From Struthio camelus (Eukaryota; Chordata; Aves; Struthioniformes; Struthionidae), in assembly GCF_040807025.1 (NCBI RefSeq), contig NC_090953.1, positions 26,520,997 to 26,584,996 of the forward strand: DNA of 64,000 nt. Reading direction: 5' to 3'. The notes below the pieces were generated by a model. The model was not told the origin of the DNA. It did no database searches and saw only the letters and a list, made by a program, of their open reading frames with translations. Each line of letters starts with the position of its first letter. Positions within the stretch are counted from its first letter, which is position 1. Positions 58,427 to 64,000 of this stretch are shown in pieces. The position numbers and the translations under genes are program-made.

Positions 58427-58498
58427 TAGCAGAGGATGGTTTCGATCCATCGACCTCTGGGTTATGGGCCCAGCACGCTTCCGCTGCGCCACTCTGCT
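58427..58498 (-). tRNA. tRNA-iMet-CAT: Initiator tRNA-Met (CAT), copy 3
   Basis: Identical to the gene at 17387 over 72 nt. Terminator AAAA on the plus strand lies at 58417-58420. Confidence 0.98.
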
Positions 58499-60997
58499 CC
58501 CCCCAGCAGCTTTGTGGGGAGATGGCAGGGCCCTCCCTGCCACTCCCAGGCACTGACCGTGCCAGCTCTTGGGCTCGGGGGGTTGCCATTCCTCCTGCCT
58601 GGGCCTGGTCCCACAGAGGAAAAAAGTCTCCCCCGGGAAGCCCCAAGGCCGTGGGCCCGGGCTGAAGCCGCCTTGGTTTGCCCTTATGACACCATCTCCT
58701 GCCTGGCACAGACCCAGGGGAAAGCGGGGAGTTTGTGTTTGCCCAACTGAGCTGCCTCTGCAGGGGAGGACAGAAACCCCAGAGCCAGGGGGCAGCCTGC
58801 CTGCCTGCATTGTGCTGGGAGCGCTTGCTTCCCAACGAGTGGATGAGTGTCTGATGCTCTCCTAGCCAGGAAAAGGCTCCCCTCCACCTGGAGTCACATG
58901 CCTCTCCTGCACACAGTGCTTTCCTTGTGCAGGCTTGGTGAGCCCTGGGAGCCCCCGGTGGCTTTCTGCCCTGGAGAGGCAGGTTCCACCTCTGCTGGTG
59001 ACCTGCTGCTGACATACTTCCTCAGAGCCGCTGCCCAGGCCAAGCCTGAAGAGCTGCGCTAGAGTGACCCCTGAGCCCAATGGATGCTCTCTTGCTGCCA
59101 TCCCAAGGACGTTTTGGGCACCTCCATTTCAGTCCGCAGCAAGGGAAGGAGGAAGCCCCAAACCAAGTCAACCCTGCTGGCCCTTTGCTGCCCCACATGA
59201 CTGTGTTGTGGCAGGGCACCCTGCCAAGGGGGAAAGCCCCATCACCTGGAAGGACTCAGGGACTGGCTCTGTCTCTTGCAAACTGCCCTGTGCTCACCAA
59301 AGACAGCAGCTGTGGTGCTTTAGTGCAAACCAGTGCTGGAGGAAGTAGGAGCAGGGAGGGCAGAGGAAGGCAGGAGTTAAGTGATGTTAGGAAGGAACTG
59401 GTGCAGGCTAGAGCAACGATTCCCAGGTGCTTTCCTGGCAGTGCCCTCTTTCCCAGGGCCCTGGACTTCTCTGCCTTGACAAAGCTCTGCTTCAGATGTG
59501 CCTTCCAGGCCCACCTGCCGTGCAGGCGTGTCAGGGCTCCTTGGCCTTGCTGGTGAGCTGACTGGCAGCTGTGTCCAACGCGGTGTCCCCACAGCTGTGT
59601 TCAACACGGTGTCCAGGCTCTCTGGCCTGGGGCCCAGAGGTGCGCCCCCTCCCCACGGAGCCCATAGTCTTCCTGGGTGGGAAGGAAACCCAGGCCTCCT
59701 GCATGTGCAGGAACCAGAGGAGCGCAGAGCTGGGCACTGCTTCCTCTCAGGCTGACGCAAGGGGAAGGAAAAATATCACTGTGGATGCCTTTTCCTGCAT
59801 AGCGGAGGTGAGCAACTGTCTGGGAGAAAACAGCCTTACCTGTAAGGCAGTGGAGGAATCTGTGAGGGTGTGACCACCTTGAGAGCAGTGGTGCAGAGGG
59901 CACAGCGAGCTTAAACCTCGCCTGAAAAATGGGCTTGTTTCCCTCCCTCCCCACTTACAGCTTACGCCAGGCAGCTTTGGGTGCCACTGTTATTGCAGGT
60001 GGAGGAAACAAACGCTGCACGGTCCCGTGCAGTGGAGAGACCCGTGAAGGTGCTCTAACTCCATTTCAGTCAGTGAGAGACAAAATTAAGTCGTCCATGT
60101 CACTCTTAGGCCCTTGTTGCTCTGATGTGTTGATCCATCTAAATATTGCACGGTGAACCCATGGTTTTCACAAGCTGAGACTGAGAGTAGGCTTGATATT
60201 CTTAGGTTATGTGATCAAAGCTCACCCCCCCCACACACAAAGGAGTGCAGGGAGTCATTGGCTGGTTGGGGAACCCGAATAGTACCTTGCCCCAGCTACT
60301 CCCAGGCCTATCACAGGAAAGCAATCAGCCCATCAGTGGCTCGTTTCCACAAGCACAGAAGAGTGCCGAGGCACAATGGCAGGTGAGGGAACCCAGACAG
60401 CCTGCCTACTGAGAGAAGGGACACCCTGTCTGGGCTCCTCCCCGGGCTTTCCCAGGACAGCATCAACCCCATTGGCCAGGTGTGAAACCCATCACGATGA
60501 GTCAACAGGAGTGGATCTCTGGGACACCTTTTGCCCAGAGGGGAGGTTCTGTCTGGAGGTACAGGGCACGTTCTGGGATGCAGGGGAAGAGCATTTGGGG
60601 ATTGCATAAGATGTAACGTGGGATTTTCAGGGGAGGAACCAAAGGCAAAGGAAGGTGATTTGGGGAGGAATAAATGTGGGAAGATAGAGGGATATGAGGA
60701 CAAAGAGGGGCTGGCTGAGCGTGAATGGGGCTGCTCAGTACGCTTCTCTGGCCGCGTCTTGCCTCTGATCAGCACAGTATGTCCTAGCTTCGTAAATTCC
60801 TTTCTGTATTTCCTATTCTGCATGCTTGTGTTTGCGTGGAGGTCTAAGTGCCATGAACCGCAGTCAGACCACGGCGCACAGGGGCCTCTGTGTGTGTGTG
60901 GTGCCAGGAGCTGGAGAGAGCAGAATGAGTGAACTTAAGTGTCAGCAATGGGTGGGGCAGGGCAGGGGGGCTGGTAGATCCCTGTGGCTGGAAGACC

Positions 60998-61332
60998 CCT
61001 GTGTCTGCGTTGCCAGCAACTGGAGCAAGTGAGGGTCTGATTGCCAGAAACTGGAACGGGAATGTGGGTCAGAGGGTGCCTGTGCCTGGGGTATGAGCAA
61101 CTGGAGCGAGCGAGGGTGCGCAAGTGAGTGTGCAATTGCTAGCAGACATCAAGCCAGACTAGCTGGCAAGTAGGTGAAGTGACCTGGGAGCCAGGTATGT
61201 GTGTGTGTCTCCAAGGGTGAGAGCACAGGGGAGCTGGCTACTGGGCATGTGAGGGGAGTCCTGGCTGACTGCCAGAGGGACCGTGGGATCCAGGGAGGGT
61301 CGACTGGGAGACTCACTTCAGTGTATGTCTGT

Positions 61333-61367
<35 letters not shown>

Positions 61368-61542
61368 TCTAAGGTTGAGACCCCAGGGGAGCTGGGTACC
61401 AGAGGGACCGGGGGAGTCCCAGCCAACTGTGAGAGGGACCGTGGGGTCGACTGAGAGCTCTGTGTGTGTGTGTAAGGATGAGTGTGAGTGTAAGGGTGCC
61501 TGTACTAGCAACTGGAGCGGGGCTGCGGGCTCTGGGGCCTCG
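60998..61542. repeat. Degenerate minisatellite-like block, copy 3
   Basis: Counterpart of 40464-41008, with the same extra bases upstream. Confidence 0.75.
61336..61366. repeat. TG microsatellite, 31 nt, copy 3
   Basis: Same position in the unit and same 31-nt length as in copies 1 and 2. Confidence 0.97.
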
Positions 61543-62793
61543 TACGTCCATGTGCCAGCAGTTGGGGATGCCAGGAATCCAGGGGCAAGCTACTGGGCGG
61601 ACTGAGTGTTTAAGCCTCCCTGCTGGAGGAATCCACATTACATAGATGTATATATACGTCCCACTAACAGACCTCTTCCCATGTCAACGCTGTGTGCTAG
61701 CAGGGGCTGGGACCAGCTGCCAAGGGCCCTGCCACTGCCTGTGCTGTGCTCACCTGCGGCTCCCAGCTCGTCCTCCCTTGTGGCGCAGCCCTGCCTTTGC
61801 TGCCCCCTGACAGCCTGGTGGCTGCCCCTAACACTGCACCAGGCCCAAGGAAGTGACAGAAATGCCTCCTACCCACCCCTGGAGCAGTAGATTGGATTTC
61901 AGGCAAAATCAGCCTCTTGACTTGAGTTTTGGTCACCATCCACACAAACCGCCACACCAGCAGACAGCGCTGTTTGTGTGTTTCCTCTTTCCACCATCTC
62001 AAAACTTCAGGACCGAGGTCCTTGGGTTCCTTGCAGTCTTTCCTCTTCAGCTCCTACTCTTGTTCTCTCTGCTTTCCCTCCCGTCTTAAAGACCTGACAC
62101 ATTTGCACTCCACCATCACGGGATGCCTCACGGGGCTCCCTTCTCTTCCTCCCCTCCAGCCACAGAGATACCAGAGGGAGAGTCAAACGATGCCCTGGTG
62201 TCAGCATATCCCAGGTGTCACCCTGATAACCAGGTGCTGGGGGCTGCTGCTGCAGGTGTCACCCTGATAACCAGGTGCAGGGCGTAACCCTGGGGTTACG
62301 CTTCTCAGGGCTTCTCAAACCCTGCATGCAGGCACTTCTCCTTCACAGTGCAGGTCCCAAGCCCAGGGCTTAGAGCCCCCAGCCCTCACAGGCAGACAGG
62401 GAGAAAAGACGCTGCACTTTGGGGAGGCAGGTGAAGCTCCAGGATTTCCCCAGCTCTGCTTCCTCCCCAGGGCTGGGCATCTGGTGGCACCTTCTGTCCA
62501 GTCCGCCTCACTCCACAGCAGGCACTGGGAGGTAAGTGAGACACTTCCCCTGGAGTCCCAGGTGTGGTGCCTCTGTTGGGGTGTATTGCAGCCCTCATGT
62601 TCCTGCCTGCTGCCCACGTCTGAATGTGCTCGTCTGTGGGTCTGTGCGTGCCCAGCTGTGGTGTGTCCAAAGAGTGCAAAGGAGAACTCCCCCCCCCCCC
62701 ATCCCCCTAGTGCAGCCTGGCCCTGGAACTCGCAGCAGGCCGGACGACATTGCACAGGGCACGTGATCACTGCTGCTGAGAGGTTTGGGGCAG

Positions 62794-62875
62794 GAAGCTG
62801 TGGCCGAGTGGGGAAGGCGATGGACGTGAAACGCATGGGGGTTTCCCTGCGCAGGTTCGAATCCTGCCAACTATG
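62794..62875 (+). pseudogene. Decayed tRNA-Ser with TGA anticodon, copy 3
   Basis: Same sequence and same stem mismatches as at 21735. The upstream poly-C tract has 12 bases here. Confidence 0.85.
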
Positions 62876-63375
62876 GGGCACCTGTCCCCTTTTGGGCTGC
62901 CTGGAGCGACCAGGCTCCAGCCCTGGACAAAGCCTCACAGCCACAGTCCCTCCAGCTGAACAGCGTGCCCGGTGAACCCTCCATCCCTCTAGTCATCCTC
63001 AGCTTCCCCCCAGAGTCGCCAGGGCGCGTGCAAACCCCCTCTCTCCTTTCCCAGCCACACAGGCTCACACCTTTCCTGACAGAGACATGCTCTCCTCTGG
63101 GGACGGATGGATTTTCTTCTCAGGGGCATGTTTTTCCCACGGGGCCAGAGCTGAGATGCACGTGCTTCTGTGATGGGAAGGGAGGCGTCCTATGTGGAAA
63201 CTTCTGCAAGTTTTTGCAGCATCAGGAGAAGAGGCAGGGGCAGGGCAATGCTGCTTCCTATTCTTTTTCCTTCTGCTGCATCTTTCTCCCCTCTCAGACT
63301 CCCGGGATAGTCTTGAAAGCTCAGCGAGGGTCAGAGAGTGCCTGGGACGAGCAGGAGGCAGGCATAGGTCTGCAT

Positions 63376-63447
63376 GCGTTGGTGGTATAGTGGTGAGCAT
63401 AGCTGCCTTCCAAGCAGTTGACCCGGGTTCGATTCCTGGCCAACGCA
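63376..63447 (+). tRNA. tRNA-Gly-TCC: tRNA-Gly (TCC), copy 3
   Basis: Identical to the gene at 22317. Terminator TTTT lies at 63455-63458. Confidence 0.97.
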
Positions 63448-63948
63448 CGCACACTTTTCTTCTCCCAGGTGCCTGCAGAGGCCCTTCCACCTCCTGCCAG
63501 AAAAGAGCCCAGGTTTCCCCAACAGGTTCATGTTCCCTCGGGGAGCCACTCCCCTTGCTGCATGCACAGGCAGGGTGAGGCACCCCACAGAGCCCAGGAG
63601 AGACAGGGGCCCCCTCCTCCTTCAGCAATGCCTGCCTTGGCCAAAGCAGCAGGTCTGTCACCGAGCACAGCTTCCAGGCTGCTTGCCCTGCCCCCCGAGG
63701 CATAGCCCTGCAGAAGGAAGCGCCCCAGAATGAAGGTGCTACCTCCTTTGCTAGAAGCATGACAGGCTTCTGCAAAGGGCTCTGCTGCTCTCCTGAAGGG
63801 CCCGCTTCTGACTGCATGGTGCCTCAAGGGCCTGCAGAAAGGCTGTGCATGGGCGTTGCCGGGGAGATGCAGAAAGCCCCTGGCTCAGCCAGGACCATGT
63901 GGCTCAGCCCTGCTATAGCGACAGAGCGGCAAGAAGAGGTGTCCAGGC

Positions 63949-64000
63949 GGTCCCATGGTGTAATGGTGAGCACTCTGGACTCTGAATCCAGCGATCTGAG
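63949..64000 (+). tRNA. tRNA-Gln-CTG: tRNA-Gln (CTG), copy 3, cut by window end
   Basis: The first 52 nt match the gene at 22890 through the anticodon arm and into the T arm. The rest lies beyond base 64000. Nothing suggests it is broken in the genome. Confidence 0.93.

Larger units (their letters stand above)
45624..64000. repeat. Tandem tRNA-array unit, copy 3 (cut by window end)
   Basis: This is the third unit, truncated at the window edge inside tRNA-Gln. Relative to copy 2 the shift is 20526 bp through tRNA-Cys, 20528 at tRNA-Ser, 20534 at iMet and 20533 at pseudo-Ser and Gly. The shift changes are explained by small indels, for example an extra six-base GGTCAG near 54115 and homopolymer length changes. 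It matches copy 2 in the variable segment and in the insertion of about 20 bases near 60975. Spacers not listed separately match those of copy 1. Confidence 0.97.

Noticed and set aside
1-64000. CRISPR array, bacterial operons, ribosome binding sites
   Set aside because: CR1 LINEs and vertebrate-type tRNAs show this is animal nuclear DNA. The long tandem copies are not spacer-repeat arrays.
1-64000. 5S rRNA, U1, U2, U6 or 7SK genes mixed with the tRNAs
   Set aside because: I looked for their familiar 5' ends and conserved blocks on both strands and did not see them. A covariance-model scan would be needed to exclude diverged copies.

Overview
Organism and type of locus. This is vertebrate nuclear DNA with no convincing protein-coding host gene. 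The recognisable interspersed repeats are mostly CR1-type LINEs. Several are antisense 3' ends and two are sense endonuclease/reverse-transcriptase remnants. That pattern points to a sauropsid (turtle, crocodilian or bird). Nothing seen fixes the species. The DNA looks GC-rich, with G, C and TG/CA runs. The longest open frames run across tRNA genes and antisense CR1 and are chance frames.

Layout. The window holds almost three tandem, same-orientation copies of one long unit: copy 1 at 1-25097, copy 2 at 25098-45623 and copy 3 at 45624 to the window end (cut off). Copy 2 is 20526 bp. Copy 1 is 25097 bp, mainly because 6651-11763 (5113 bp) replaces a 543-bp segment found in copies 2 and 3. Outside that block the copies are nearly identical. 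In the first ~4 kb I noticed only four base changes between copies 2 and 3, and a 31-nt TG microsatellite has the same length in all three.

Genes. Each unit carries a mixed set of Pol III tRNA genes in fixed order: Cys-GCA (+), Ser-AGA (-), a decayed Gly-TCC copy (+), initiator Met-CAT (-), a decayed Ser copy reading TGA (+), Gly-TCC (+) and Gln-CTG (+). Copy 1 alone adds a well-formed Leu-AAG gene (-) and a second decayed Gly. The window thus has 16 intact tRNA genes (one cut by the window end, Gln of copy 3) and 7 tRNA pseudogenes. Apart from Gln, every intact gene has a T4 run within about 20 nt downstream, as expected for a Pol III terminator.

History readable in the unit. The unit itself arose partly by local duplication. 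The pseudo-Ser locus is an inverted copy of the Ser-AGA locus including flanks. The pseudo-Gly locus is a direct copy of the Gly-TCC locus including its 3' flank. The tRNA-Cys 5' flank has a second copy at the unit start where the tRNA itself is missing. CR1 fragments and an LTR-like fossil sit at matching places in the copies, so they predate the amplification. The whole resembles in principle the tandem mixed-tRNA repeats known from Xenopus laevis, but with a much longer unit and a different gene set. Extra dosage of initiator Met, Cys, Ser, Gly and Gln tRNA is the obvious possible consequence; that is inference.
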